A stretch of DNA of 64,000 nt from Flavobacterium sp. (GTDB lineage Bacteria > Bacteroidota > Bacteroidia > Flavobacteriales > Flavobacteriaceae), in the NCBI GenBank assembly GCA_016787805.1, contig JAEUTY010000012.1, forward strand, positions 62,001-126,000, given 5' to 3'. The position numbers were made by a program, and so were the translations under genes. The notes under the pieces are model-generated. The model ran no database searches, had not been told where the DNA came from, and saw only the letters and a program-made list of their open reading frames with translations. This document shows, piece after piece, positions 43,450-52,630 of the stretch; within the stretch, counting starts at the first letter, position 1; every line of letters starts with the position of its first letter.

Positions 43450-44175
43450 ATGAATTGTGGTATTGTAATTATTCCAACTTACAACGAAATTGAAAATATA
43501 GAAAGTATTGTGAGAGCAGTTTTCTCTTTGCACAAATCCTTTCATTTACTGATAGTTGATGATAATTCACCCGACAAAACCGCCGATAAAGTCAAACAAT
43601 TACAACAAGAGTTTCCGGATCAATTATTTTTAGAACAACGAGCAAAAAAAGCGGGCTTAGGAACGGCTTATGTACACGGATTCAAATGGGCTTTGAGCAA
43701 AAATTACGAGTTTATTTTTGAAATGGATGCTGATTTCTCCCACAATCCCAACGATTTAGAGCGTTTGTATGAAGCCTGTCATTTTGAAACCGCCGATTTG
43801 GCTATTGGCTCACGTTATGTTACAGGTGTAAATGTGGTAAATTGGCCGCTAAGTCGAGTATTGTTGTCTTATTTTGCCTCGGTTTATGTACGAATAGTAA
43901 CTGGAATGAAAATCATGGATGCTACAGCTGGATTTATTTGCTACCGCAGACAAGTATTGGAAAGTATTAACCTCGATAAAATCAAGTTTATTGGTTACGC
44001 CTTCCAAATCGAAATGAAATACAGAACCTTTGCCAAAGGGTTTGTTATCAAAGAAATTCCTGTTATCTTTACCGATAGAACCAAAGGCCAGTCGAAAATG
44101 AGTGGCGCCATTATTAAAGAAGCAGTTTTTGGTGTGTTAGCACTTCGAATCAAAAAGTTTTTCAACCAATTATAA
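43450..44175 (+). CDS. Polyprenol monophosphomannose synthase (GT2)
   Basis: 241 aa. Family 2 glycosyltransferase: IIPTYNEIENIESIV, DDNSPDKTADKVKQL (~34-48), the EMDADFSHNP metal-binding motif (~95-104), and the C-terminal RTKGQSKMSG loop of dolichyl-phosphate mannose synthases. It would load mannose from GDP-mannose onto a lipid phosphate for later use in protein or glycan modification, including protein O-glycosylation in flavobacteria. A -7-like TATTTTTG lies upstream. It leads an operon with dihydroorotase and DUF4296 (gap of 1 nt to the next gene). Confidence 0.9.
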   Translation: MNCGIVIIPTYNEIENIESIVRAVFSLHKSFHLLIVDDNSPDKTADKVKQLQQEFPDQLFLEQRAKKAGLGTAYVHGFKWALSKNYEFIFEMDADFSHNPNDLERLYEACHFETADLAIGSRYVTGVNVVNWPLSRVLLSYFASVYVRIVTGMKIMDATAGFICYRRQVLESINLDKIKFIGYAFQIEMKYRTFAKGFVIKEIPVIFTDRTKGQSKMSGAIIKEAVFGVLALRIKKFFNQL

Positions 44176-44176
44176 C

Positions 44177-45517
44177 ATGAATACGGTACTTATTAAGAAC
44201 GCAAAAATTGTCAATGAAGGGCAAATTTTTGAAGGCGATGTTTTAATTGAAGGCGAATTAATCACTGCAGTCTCAGAAAGTATTAGTCCGAAATCGGCCA
44301 ATTGCAAAATTATCGATGCCGAAGGGAATTATTTGATTCCAGGTGCAATCGATGATCAAGTGCATTTTCGCGAACCTGGATTAACTCACAAAGGCGATAT
44401 CGAAAGCGAATCACGTGCTGCTATTGCTGGCGGAATTACCTCATTCATCGAACAACCCAATACAGTTCCCAACGCTGTTACGCAAGAATTATTAGAAGAA
44501 AAATACCAAATTGCTTCTCAAAGTTCGTACGCCAATTATTCGTTTATGATGGGTGGAACCAATGATAATTTAGAAGAAGTACTGAAAACCAATCCCAAAA
44601 ATGTGGCGGGAATCAAGTTGTTTTTGGGTTCTTCAACCGGAAATATGTTAGTGGATAATGAAGAAGTATTAGAAAAAATATTTTCATCCACCAAAATGCT
44701 AATTGCTGTGCATTGTGAAGACGAAGCCACTATCAAAGCCAATCTCGAAAAGTACAAAGCCGAATTTGGTGAAGCTATTCCTGTTACAGTTCACCATTTA
44801 ATTCGCAGTGAAGAAGCGTGTTATTTGTCGTCATCAAAAGCGATTGCTTTAGCAAAAAAAACAGGCGCGCGATTGCATGTTTTTCATTTATCAACAGCCA
44901 AAGAAATGGAATTATTTTCCAACACAATTCCGTTAGAAGAAAAACAAATTACGGCCGAGGTTTGTATTCATCATTTGTGGTTTACCAACGATGACTACGC
45001 AACCAAAGGCAATTTTATCAAATGGAATCCTGCTGTAAAAACAGCAGCTGATCGTGATGCAATTTGGAAAGCCTTACTCAATGATACAATTGATGTAATC
45101 GCAACTGATCACGCTCCGCATACTTTAGAAGAAAAATCAGGCAACTACCTCAAGGCTCCTTCAGGCGGACCATTGGTACAACACGCTGTAGTTGCTATGT
45201 TTGAAGCGTACCATCAAGGCAAAATTTCGATTGAAAAAATCGTAGAAAAAATGTGCCACAATCCGGCCAAAATATTCAAAATTGAAAAACGCGGGTTTAT
45301 CAAAGAAGGCTATTATGCCGATTTAGCCATAGTAAATATAGCCAAACCTTGGAGTGTGCAAAAAGAAAATATTTTATACAAATGCGGTTGGTCGCCATTA
45401 GAAGGAACCAATTTTAAATCGCGCGTGGAATATACTTTGGTCAACGGACAAATAGTAAACCAAAACGGAAAAATCAAAGAAATCAAGGCAGGAAAACGCT
45501 TGCTTTTTGATCGCTAA
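44177..45517 (+). CDS. Dihydroorotase
   Basis: 446 aa, amidohydrolase superfamily: GAIDDQVHFREPGLTHKGDI has the metal-binding D-x-H-x-R, the carbamylated Lys candidate lies near AGIKLFLG, and HCEDE, HHLWF and ATDHAPHTLEEK supply further ligands. This is the long type-I DHOase/allantoinase form. It closes carbamoyl-aspartate to dihydroorotate in pyrimidine synthesis. It starts 1 nt after the mannosyltransferase stop, so it is tightly cotranscribed. Confidence 0.92.
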   Translation: MNTVLIKNAKIVNEGQIFEGDVLIEGELITAVSESISPKSANCKIIDAEGNYLIPGAIDDQVHFREPGLTHKGDIESESRAAIAGGITSFIEQPNTVPNAVTQELLEEKYQIASQSSYANYSFMMGGTNDNLEEVLKTNPKNVAGIKLFLGSSTGNMLVDNEEVLEKIFSSTKMLIAVHCEDEATIKANLEKYKAEFGEAIPVTVHHLIRSEEACYLSSSKAIALAKKTGARLHVFHLSTAKEMELFSNTIPLEEKQITAEVCIHHLWFTNDDYATKGNFIKWNPAVKTAADRDAIWKALLNDTIDVIATDHAPHTLEEKSGNYLKAPSGGPLVQHAVVAMFEAYHQGKISIEKIVEKMCHNPAKIFKIEKRGFIKEGYYADLAIVNIAKPWSVQKENILYKCGWSPLEGTNFKSRVEYTLVNGQIVNQNGKIKEIKAGKRLLFDR

Positions 45518-45527
45518 AAAGGTTATT

Positions 45528-45896
45528 ATGAAAAAGCTAATAGTAGTTGTAACACTTGTATTTATAATCAGTTGTAACAATGTGGTGGAAAAACCCGACA
45601 ACTTAATCGACGAAGACCAAATGGTCGATATGATTTACGATATTTCGTTGCTCGATGCTTTGAAAAACCAAGGAGTTGTATCGCAAGTAACGTATCCAAC
45701 CACTTCACAATTCTTAAAAAGCAAATACAAAGTCGATAGTTTGACCTTTGCTAAAAGTTCGCAATATTACGCAGCCGATTACAAAAAGTACAAAAAAATG
45801 TACGAAGAAGTCAAACAGCGTTTAGAGGAAGAAACCAAAAAAATCAATGGTGGAAAACCAGTTGCCCCAAATCCAGAAGAAGGCATTGTAAAATAA
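45528..45896 (+). CDS. DUF4296 lipoprotein
   Basis: 122 aa from ATG 45528 (MKKLIVVVTLVFIISCNN); the frame is open further into dihydroorotase but reads MIAKKV, without support. The Cys of the lipobox-like FIISC is followed by NNVVEKPDNLIDEDQMVDMI, the DUF4296 signature, then a helical Lys-rich tail. The function is unknown; the position after dihydroorotase is conserved in flavobacteria. The stop is followed by a dispersed hairpin element. Confidence 0.82.
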   Translation: MKKLIVVVTLVFIISCNNVVEKPDNLIDEDQMVDMIYDISLLDALKNQGVVSQVTYPTTSQFLKSKYKVDSLTFAKSSQYYAADYKKYKKMYEEVKQRLEEETKKINGGKPVAPNPEEGIVK

Positions 45897-45900
45897 TTGG

Positions 45901-46009
45901 GAGCGAAAGGTTTGGGCTTTCTTGTGATCCATGTTCCTGCTATACATTCCAATAAAAAAAGCTTTCAAACACTGAAAGCTTTTTTTATTTCCATTTCTAT
46001 CAGGGCTAG
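45901..46009 (-). repeat. Dispersed hairpin element, copy D (reverse orientation)
   Basis: Read on the minus strand: frame CTAGCCCTGATAGAAATGGA, hairpin core AAAAAAAGCTTTCA / TGAAAGCTTTTTTT (45954-45986), then GGAATGTATAGCAGGAACAT and a 3' extension shared with copy C. The core with its A and T runs can also serve as a bidirectional terminator between the convergent genes. Confidence 0.85.
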
Positions 46010-46113
46010 ATGACAAACCTTTTGTTTTAAAATAGTGGCTCCAAAGAAAAAGGGTAATGAGCATTCTCAGTGAATCTCTATTGACTTTGTGGTTCTCTGC
46101 GCAACAACTTCAG

Positions 46114-47118
46114 TTATACTTTCTTAAAAAAGTCTATTACAACATCCAAATAGGAATCAATTGGTTCAAAGTTGTAGTTCAGTTTATTTTTTACTTTTTC
46201 ATTCGAAATCAAATCGGTGTTTTGCAACGATTGCGCTGCTTGTTTCGACAATTTTCGTTTGGTTCTAAACACAAAAGAAAATAATCCGTCCAATCGCCAA
46301 CCTAAGTTCAATAACCACGATTTTGCTTCAATTGAAGGCTTTGAAACGCTCATTTTTTCAGCAATGGTAAAGATGATGTCTTTGTACGTTCGGTTTTCAG
46401 CAATTACAGTAAATCGTTCTCCATTAACATCCGAATGCATAAGTAAACGCATTATTTTCACCACATCAATAATGCTTACATATGCCGATGAACCGAGTGT
46501 ATAAAACGGAATTCCTTTTTTAATAGAGGTAAAAAATGCTCCGCTGCCTTGTTTCCAAAATCCTGGACCCAAAATCACACCCGGATTGACAATCACCACA
46601 TTCAAACCTTCTTGATGGCCACGCCATACTTCCATTTCGCCGCCGTATTTGGAAATAGCGTAATCGCTGTGCAACACCTCTGGGTTCCACTCGGTTGCTT
46701 CTGTAATGATGCTTTCATTTTGACCCAAATCGCCCAAAGCCGCAATTGAACTCACATGGCACAGTTTTTTGACTTTTTTATCAATACAAAAATTGACGAT
46801 GTTGGCAGTGCCTTCAATATTTACTTTTCGAAGTTCGTCTTCTTCACTTGGGTTGAATGAAATTTTGGCCGCGCAATGGTATACTTTTTCTACATTTTGA
46901 AAAGCAATTTCCAATGAAGGAATATCGAGAATGTCACCTTGCACCCATTCAATTTGAGGGAACAAATCGCCTTTTTTATACAGTTCAAAAAGCGACTTAG
47001 TTTTTTGAATATGGTTTTCTTTTCGGTAAATGGCACGCAGATTTTGTTCGCCATTTTCGAGTAAATGGAGTAGTAAATGTGCACCAACCAAACCTGTTCC
47101 GCCTGTTACTAAAATCAT
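46114..47118 (-). CDS. NAD-dependent epimerase/dehydratase (extended SDR)
   Basis: 334 aa. The nucleotide-binding motif TGGTGLVGAHLL at the N-terminus, the catalytic YxxxK as YAISKYGGEMEVW (~152-164) and the downstream NPGVILGPGFWK segment are typical of extended short-chain dehydrogenases acting on sugar nucleotides or sterol-like substrates. The substrate is not clear. Single minus-strand gene, divergent from tyrS; the 264-nt gap contains dispersed element copy C. Confidence 0.85.
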   Translation of the reverse strand: MILVTGGTGLVGAHLLLHLLENGEQNLRAIYRKENHIQKTKSLFELYKKGDLFPQIEWVQGDILDIPSLEIAFQNVEKVYHCAAKISFNPSEEDELRKVNIEGTANIVNFCIDKKVKKLCHVSSIAALGDLGQNESIITEATEWNPEVLHSDYAISKYGGEMEVWRGHQEGLNVVIVNPGVILGPGFWKQGSGAFFTSIKKGIPFYTLGSSAYVSIIDVVKIMRLLMHSDVNGERFTVIAENRTYKDIIFTIAEKMSVSKPSIEAKSWLLNLGWRLDGLFSFVFRTKRKLSKQAAQSLQNTDLISNEKVKNKLNYNFEPIDSYLDVVIDFFKKV

Positions 47119-47193
47119 GTTGGTAAAGATAAATAGATTGTTGGATTTTTAAATCATAAGCACTCAGAAAATGTTGGCCAAAAGTTACTCTTC

Positions 47194-47303
47194 CTAGCCC
47201 CGATTGCAGAGGAAATACCTTTGTCAAAGTTTCAAACTTTGACAAAGGTATTGGAACGTAAAGCGGGAACATGGATTACAAGAAAGCCCAAGCCATTCGC
47301 TTC
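47194..47303 (+). repeat. Dispersed hairpin element, copy C
   Basis: Frame CTAGCCCCGATTGCAGAGGA and GGAACGTAAAGCGGGAACAT around a perfect palindrome with 19-bp arms (47214-47232 and 47234-47252) centred on one C. The core shares TTTGTCAAAGTTTC with copy B; the 3' extension (AAGAAAGCCCAA region) is shared with copy D. Confidence 0.88.
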
Positions 47304-47332
47304 AAAAAATAAAATTGATATTGTCATTGAAA

Positions 47333-47363
47333 TTGCCATTGCTGTTGACAATTGCTATATTTG
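47333..47363 (+). promoter_or_regulatory. tyrS promoter
   Basis: TTG at 47333-47335, a 20-nt spacer and TATATTTG at 47356-47363. The start codon follows 20 nt after the -7 box, a very short leader. Confidence 0.65.
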
Positions 47364-47382
47364 CGCAAATTATTACGATACG

Positions 47383-48678
47383 ATGAAGAATTTAGTTCAA
47401 GAATTGCAATGGCGCGGATTGGTTCACGATATGATGCCAGGAACGGAAGAACAACTGTGTAAAGAAATGACCACAACGTATATTGGATTTGATCCGACAA
47501 GTGATTCATTGCATATTGGAAGTTTGGTGCCGATTATTTTATTGGTGCATTTGAAGAATTTCGGACACAAACCTATTGCTTTGGTTGGTGGTGCAACAGG
47601 AATGATTGGCGATCCATCAGGGAAGTCAGACGAGCGTAATTTGTTAGATGAAGCTACTTTGGAAAAAAATGTGGCTGGAATAAAATCCGTTTTGTCGCGC
47701 TTTTTAGATTTTAATGATTCGAGTGCCAATTCGCCAATTTTGGTCAACAACTACGATTGGATGAAAGACTTTTCGTTTATTAATTTTGCTCGCGATGTGG
47801 GCAAAAGAATTACAGTCAACTACATGATGGCTAAGGATTCGGTAAAAAAACGCTTAAGTGGTGAAACCGGAGAAGGAATGAGTTTTACTGAGTTTACCTA
47901 CCAATTGATTCAAGGTTATGATTTTCATCATTTGTATAAAGCGCATAATTGTTTGTTGCAAATGGGAGGAAGCGATCAATGGGGAAATATTACTACCGGA
48001 ACTGAATTAGTGCGCAGAATGAATGGAGAAGGAGCGAAGGCTTTTGCTTTGACTTGTCCGTTGATTACTAAAGCTGATGGTTCTAAATTTGGCAAGAGCG
48101 AAGGTGGAAACGTGTGGTTAACAGCAGACAAAACTTCGGTGTACAAATTTTACCAATTTTGGGTGAATACTACTGATGTGGATGCTGAGAAATACATCAA
48201 AATATTTACATTTTTAGATCAAACTACGATTGAAAGTTTAATTGCTCAACACCATGAAGCACCGCATTTGCGTGTGTTGCAAAAACGTTTGGCTGAAGAA
48301 GTAACGACTTTTGTTCACGGTGCAGCAGAGTTAGAAAAAGCCATTTTTGCGTCGAGTGCTTTTTTTAGTCCGACTATGGACGATTTAGCAAAATTGGATG
48401 ACGCCACTTTTGTTGAGGTTTTTGATGGCGTTCCGAGTGCTGAAATTTCGAAAGCTGATTTTGGTGACGGATTAGATATGATAGCGGCGTTATCGGCAAA
48501 AACAGGTTTTTTACCATCGAATAGTGAGGCGAGGCGCGAGTTAAAACAAAATGCGATTTCGTTGAATAAAACCAAAATTGCAGAAGATTACATCATTACC
48601 GAAAAAGATTTGGTAAAAGGCAAATTTTTGGTGTTGCAAAAAGGAAAGAAGAATTATTATTTGATTACAATAGTTTAA
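47383..48678 (+). CDS. tyrS: Tyrosine-tRNA ligase
   Basis: 431 aa from ATG 47383 ([20 protein letters not shown]); the frame is open upstream through the dispersed element, but that sequence is not family-like and precedes the promoter. The HIGH-type motif is HIGS (44-47) in [13 protein letters not shown], and KFGKS (~241-245) takes the place of KMSKS. A C-terminal S4 domain is present. It charges tRNA-Tyr. Confidence 0.96.
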   Translation: MKNLVQELQWRGLVHDMMPGTEEQLCKEMTTTYIGFDPTSDSLHIGSLVPIILLVHLKNFGHKPIALVGGATGMIGDPSGKSDERNLLDEATLEKNVAGIKSVLSRFLDFNDSSANSPILVNNYDWMKDFSFINFARDVGKRITVNYMMAKDSVKKRLSGETGEGMSFTEFTYQLIQGYDFHHLYKAHNCLLQMGGSDQWGNITTGTELVRRMNGEGAKAFALTCPLITKADGSKFGKSEGGNVWLTADKTSVYKFYQFWVNTTDVDAEKYIKIFTFLDQTTIESLIAQHHEAPHLRVLQKRLAEEVTTFVHGAAELEKAIFASSAFFSPTMDDLAKLDDATFVEVFDGVPSAEISKADFGDGLDMIAALSAKTGFLPSNSEARRELKQNAISLNKTKIAEDYIITEKDLVKGKFLVLQKGKKNYYLITIV

Positions 48679-48716
48679 AAAGAAGAGGCGCAATTCAAAG
48701 CGTCTTTTTTTTGCGA
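48679..48716 (+). terminator. tyrS terminator
   Basis: AGAGGCGC and GCGTCTTT pair with G-U pairs across an 8-nt loop (AATTCAAA), followed by a T-run. Confidence 0.7.
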
Positions 48717-48754
48717 TACACTCTTGTCTTTTGTGACTTTTGTGGTTTAAAGAA

Positions 48755-49735
48755 TCATAAAACCATCAAATTGCACCCACGAATATCCGAGTTGTCAAAG
48801 CGTCCTAATACTTCAAACGAATTGTTGGGGTATTTTTTGCCCAAATCTTGGGTAGCAATAAACGAACACGAATTGATGTTGGCCAAATCAATTACGTTAA
48901 TTCCACCCGTTTTTCCTTTGTCAACATAGCTTAATGCATCTTCGGTATCGCGAATCAAAACCGTCATCCAATTCGGGCATTCAAAAATTCCGTCGCCTAA
49001 CGAATAGGCTTGTGAGAGTAATTCGGTCATTCCGTATTCGGAGTGAATAGTTGTTACTCCAAAACCATTGCATAAAATTTGATGTAATTCTTCACGAATC
49101 ATTTCTTTTCGTTGGCCTTTCATTCCACCTGTTTCCATGATGATAGTATTTTTCAGTTGAAACGAATGTTTTTCTATTAAATCCAACAAAGCATAAGTCA
49201 CGCCAATTAAAAGCACATTTTGACCAGATGAATCGAGTTCAATTAACTTGGCAATTAACTCGTCATAATTGTTCAAATAAAAACCACTATCGCTATTATT
49301 CGACAGTTCAATCAAGTCGTTCACCATATAAATCAGCGACGAACCTTCGCGTTCTAAATAGGAAGGAAGTAAGGCTAAAATCGCATAATCTTCGATGTTG
49401 CCGTAAAACTCAGCAAAGGCTTTTCGGTAACTTTCTTCGTATAGAGAAACATCGGTTATCAAATGTTTGCTTGTATTTATTCCTGTTGTTCCGCTACTAA
49501 CGAAAGTTTGTTGTATTTCATTTGCAGAAGAAAGAATATGATGACTCTTAAAAAACTGTATAGGTAGAAACGGAATTTGAGTAATCGATTTTACAGCTCC
49601 TTTTTCAACTTTCAAAAATTCACAAAAATCACGATAAACAATGTTGTTATCGAATTGAAAACGAAATACTTTCAAAGCAATTTTTTCGAATTGCTTTTGG
49701 TTGGAAATGGTAAATATATCGTGAGTTGAAATCAA
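48755..49735 (-). CDS. LuxE/acyl-protein synthetase-like protein
   Basis: 326 aa. The AMP-binding-like motif SSGTTGINTSKH (~82-93) and the general architecture match acyl-protein synthetase/LuxE and PaaK-related enzymes, which activate a carboxylate with ATP. The end (LGRFDNSDIRGCNLMV) resembles the closing part of phenylacetyl-CoA-ligase-like proteins. The actual substrate is unknown. Single minus-strand gene; convergent with tyrS. Confidence 0.72.
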   Translation of the reverse strand: MISTHDIFTISNQKQFEKIALKVFRFQFDNNIVYRDFCEFLKVEKGAVKSITQIPFLPIQFFKSHHILSSANEIQQTFVSSGTTGINTSKHLITDVSLYEESYRKAFAEFYGNIEDYAILALLPSYLEREGSSLIYMVNDLIELSNNSDSGFYLNNYDELIAKLIELDSSGQNVLLIGVTYALLDLIEKHSFQLKNTIIMETGGMKGQRKEMIREELHQILCNGFGVTTIHSEYGMTELLSQAYSLGDGIFECPNWMTVLIRDTEDALSYVDKGKTGGINVIDLANINSCSFIATQDLGKKYPNNSFEVLGRFDNSDIRGCNLMVL

Positions 49736-49763
49736 GATTTTTTTTGCAAAAGTAGTGAAAATA

Positions 49764-49800
49764 AAAAAGCTCCATCTCGTTTTGTTGAGATAGAGCTTTT
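49764..49800 (-). terminator. Terminator after the T9SS-sorted protein gene
   Basis: On the minus strand AAAAGCTCTATCTC and GAGATGGAGCTTTT form a stem across an 8-nt loop, followed by T residues. Confidence 0.85.
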
Positions 49801-49821
49801 GTTTATTTTTTAAAATCGAAA

Positions 49822-51558
49822 TTATTCGATAATTAATTTTCTAGTAGCTGTTGCACCGTTTTCAGTTACTTTAACGATATATAAACCAGAGTTTAAGTTG
49901 GCTACGTTTACTTCAGAAGTAGAAGTAGTAGTGTTTACTACTTGTTTTCCAAATAAATCATAAATAGCCACATTTTTCTCTGCATTTAAAGCTGTTTCAA
50001 TATAGAAAACACCATTGTTAACTGGATTTGGATACACTTTTAAACCAGCGATTGCATTTTCTGATACAGAAAGTGTTCCTGTAACATCAGTCCATGTAGT
50101 TCCTACTCTTAACTCGTCAACATTAAGGTTTGGAGTTTCTGTAGCACTGTCTTGTCTTAAAAAGAAACCAGTAATTTGAGTCATATCAGTTCCTGTGTGC
50201 GTATCTGTAATATTTGCAGCAGGTTGTGATCCGCCAACAACTGGGTTAATCCATAAACTAACTGTGTCATCCGATGCAGTAGCACTATCACCAATAGTAT
50301 AACCCACAACAACTAAATAAGTGGTACCAGTTTGAAGAACATCAGATGCAAAAGTAGTGTTTGCTGCATTAGCTGTTCTAACTTCAAGACCAACATTAAA
50401 AGTAGTGTCGTCAATTCTTTTGGTCCAAACGGTACCAGCAAAAGTTGTTGATCCATCGCTAAATCCAGAAAGGTAACCTCCGTTAGCATCGGTAACTCCA
50501 GCCATTGAGTCAACATTCAATAAATAAGAATAGTATAATGTTCCTGTTGTTGTAGGAGTCAAAGGTGAGATAGCGTCAATACCAGCACCGCCGAAAGCTA
50601 CGTGATTACCTGTTGAAGTAACACCAGTATAATTTAAATTATCAACAGCAGCTAAAATTTCATCACCAGTACCAATTGAAGTCCAATAAGGTGAAGTGCC
50701 TAAGCTTGTTCCAACACTATAATTAAAAGGCTCAACAAAAGGTAAAGCATTTATCGGATCACATTCAGGTGAAGTAGCCGTTACTGTAAAGTTACAAGTA
50801 ACCCCAGTAACTGAAACAGTGAAAGCTGCTCCTTCAGTAACGCCCGAAACAGTAATATTACCAGCAGCAGTTGTAGAAGGATTGTCTCCACCAACAGTTC
50901 CTAAATTAGGAGTGATTGTGTAAGTTCCGTTTGCAGCACCAGTGTAAGGAATTGTTACTGTGTAAGTGTCAGTACCAGCAGTATTGGCATCACAAGCAGT
51001 TGTTGGAGTTCCTAATACTAAAGTACATGAAGCAGAAACATTATTTAATTTAACATCATCGATTCTGTATTGTAAAGCTGATGTAGATGTAAAACGAATG
51101 GATAATGTTGCAGAAGAAGGAATTACTCCTCCAGCAATTGTAGCTAATGTCCAACCTGTTGCAGATGGAGTATAAGTGATCGGTGTCCATGAAGTACCGC
51201 CATTTGTACTTACTTCAACAACCAATACGTTTGTAACTGCAGTAGGCGTATTGATACCAAAAGAAAGTTGAATGTCTGCAGTGTTGTATGCTGAAGAATT
51301 TAAACCATCAATTTGGAAATATTCTCCAACCGCATTAATGAATACGTTTCCTCCAGCAGAAGCTCCAGTGTAACCTGAAGAAGCTAATGAACTTCTAACG
51401 TCAGCTGTTCCTGAATATACAATTGGAGCAGCATTTTGGAAAACATTAGACGCAATAGGTGTTGTGGCAGATGGAGTTCCCATGTTTTCTGAATAGAAAG
51501 TTTGTCCGAAAGACAAAGAAGAAACTACCATTAATAATAAAGAGTAAATTTTTTTCAT
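49822..51558 (-). CDS. T9SS type A sorting-domain surface protein
   Basis: 578 aa: signal peptide (ending SLSFGQ), then beta-rich modules (a jelly-roll/Ig-like part to ~170, a repeat with CTLVLGTPTTAC at ~175-265, another beta-sandwich to ~500), and a C-terminal sorting domain (VYPNPVNNGVFYIETALNAE ... TRKLIIE). The protein is therefore exported through the outer membrane by type IX secretion and probably attached to the surface. No catalytic residues are apparent; the role could be adhesion or glycan binding. A -7 box TACCTTTG lies just upstream (51583-51590, minus strand). Confidence 0.85.
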   Translation of the reverse strand: MKKIYSLLLMVVSSLSFGQTFYSENMGTPSATTPIASNVFQNAAPIVYSGTADVRSSLASSGYTGASAGGNVFINAVGEYFQIDGLNSSAYNTADIQLSFGINTPTAVTNVLVVEVSTNGGTSWTPITYTPSATGWTLATIAGGVIPSSATLSIRFTSTSALQYRIDDVKLNNVSASCTLVLGTPTTACDANTAGTDTYTVTIPYTGAANGTYTITPNLGTVGGDNPSTTAAGNITVSGVTEGAAFTVSVTGVTCNFTVTATSPECDPINALPFVEPFNYSVGTSLGTSPYWTSIGTGDEILAAVDNLNYTGVTSTGNHVAFGGAGIDAISPLTPTTTGTLYYSYLLNVDSMAGVTDANGGYLSGFSDGSTTFAGTVWTKRIDDTTFNVGLEVRTANAANTTFASDVLQTGTTYLVVVGYTIGDSATASDDTVSLWINPVVGGSQPAANITDTHTGTDMTQITGFFLRQDSATETPNLNVDELRVGTTWTDVTGTLSVSENAIAGLKVYPNPVNNGVFYIETALNAEKNVAIYDLFGKQVVNTTTSTSEVNVANLNSGLYIVKVTENGATATRKLIIE

Positions 51559-51652
51559 ATGAATTAATGTAAAATTAGGCTACAAAGGTAAGGACAATTT
51601 TTAAATTTAAAAATTATCAAAGTAAAAAAATAGTTAAAAAAGAAGTATTTAA

Positions 51653-51988
51653 CTATCTGACAATTAATTTTCTAGTAGCAGAAGCATCACCTTCTTCAAT
51701 TTTGATGATGTAAACTCCTGGCGAAAGAGAAGCAACGTTTAATTCTTTGGAAGTTAATTGTGTTTGAAGCACTTTTTTTCCTAGAACATCAAAGATGGTT
51801 ACTTGTTTGTCAGCGTTAGATTTTGAAGTAATGTAAACCTTACCATTACTTACTGGATTTGGGTAAAAACTCAATCCTTCAATAGCATTGTCTTGACTAC
51901 GAGACGCACTTTTACCTTCTTGAGCTACTGCGCTAAAGCCAGTAAAACAGGCCAATAAAAGGACAATATAGAAGTAATTTTTTGTCAT
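51653..51988 (-). CDS. Minimal T9SS protein: signal peptide plus sorting domain
   Basis: 111 aa from ATG 51988 (MTKNYFYIVLLLACFTGFSA); the upstream open frame is not family-like and precedes the promoter. A signal peptide (~22 aa, ending VAQ) and about 15 residues (EGKSASRSQDNAIEG) are followed directly by a complete type A sorting domain (LSFYPNPVSNGKVYITSKSN ... TRKLIVR). There is almost no cargo. It may be a real small secreted protein or a remnant of a larger gene. A good promoter precedes it. Confidence 0.75.
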   Translation of the reverse strand: MTKNYFYIVLLLACFTGFSAVAQEGKSASRSQDNAIEGLSFYPNPVSNGKVYITSKSNADKQVTIFDVLGKKVLQTQLTSKELNVASLSPGVYIIKIEEGDASATRKLIVR

Positions 51989-52007
51989 GAGTACAATTTG
52001 GTTACTA

Positions 52008-52036
52008 CAAACATATAAAAAATATTTCAAAAACAA
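52008..52036 (-). promoter_or_regulatory. Promoter of the minimal T9SS gene
   Basis: On the minus strand TTG (52034-52036), an 18-nt spacer and TATGTTTG (52008-52015). The start codon is 20 nt downstream. Confidence 0.7.
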
Positions 52037-52150
52037 TGCCAAATAGCAAAAATTAACAAGTTTTATCAAGGTTGTTCATTTTGTTCAAAATTATCTTTGA
52101 AAGATTAAAGATGCAAAATTTCCAATGTTACCAAATTGTTAAGAAAAAGT

Positions 52151-52180
52151 TTGGTTATTGTAAAAAAAGATTTATATTTG
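52151..52180 (+). promoter_or_regulatory. Promoter of the MORN-type gene
   Basis: TTG at 52151-52153, a 19-nt spacer and TATATTTG at 52173-52180; the start codon follows about 32 nt later. Confidence 0.75.
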
Positions 52181-52212
52181 TTATCGAAATAATAATCAAA
52201 ACCCCAAAAATC

Positions 52213-52563
52213 ATGAAAAAAATTCTTTTAATAGCAATGATAATGGTGTCTGGAATGATTTTCAGTCAAAACAACAATCCAATTTTAGAGGCTGAAGGAC
52301 AGTTGGTTAAAGCAACTTATTATAATGATAATGGAACCATCCAACAAGTAGGTTATTTTAAAGATGGTAAATTGGAAGGTAAATGGACATCTTACGATGA
52401 AAATGGCAATGTGAAAGCAATAGCAGAATATTCAAATGGAGTAAAATCGGGGAAATGGATGTATTATTCTAATTCAGTTTGTGTAAACGAAGTTGATTTT
52501 TCTAATAATCAAATTACAGCGATTAAAAATTTAAATCAAAATGCTATCGCAGGTAAAAATTAA
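52213..52563 (+). CDS. Secreted MORN-repeat protein (YwqK-like)
   Basis: 116 aa from ATG 52213. Signal peptide (ending GMIFSQ), then at least three MORN-type units with the G-Y-F-x-D-G-K-x-x-G pattern (VGYFKDGKLEGKWTSYDENG, YSNGVKSGKWMYY). Such proteins are often labelled YwqK-type antitoxin; here the signal peptide makes a periplasmic or surface role more likely, so the toxin-antitoxin label is not adopted. Single gene with its own promoter and a bidirectional terminator after it. Confidence 0.75.
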   Translation: MKKILLIAMIMVSGMIFSQNNNPILEAEGQLVKATYYNDNGTIQQVGYFKDGKLEGKWTSYDENGNVKAIAEYSNGVKSGKWMYYSNSVCVNEVDFSNNQITAIKNLNQNAIAGKN

Positions 52564-52581
52564 TTAAAATAGTAAAAGGAT

Positions 52582-52613
52582 AAAAAAAGCCCATCTATTG
52601 ATGGGCTTTTTTT
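52582..52613. terminator. Bidirectional terminator
   Basis: AAAAAAAGCCCAT and ATGGGCTTTTTTT form a perfect stem with a 6-nt loop, between the convergent MORN-type and beta-helix genes. Confidence 0.9.
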
Positions 52614-52630
52614 GTTGTATGAAACTTTGA

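Noticed and set aside
52213-52563. Antitoxin of a toxin-antitoxin pair
   Set aside because: The MORN-type protein carries a signal peptide and there is no partner toxin next to it.
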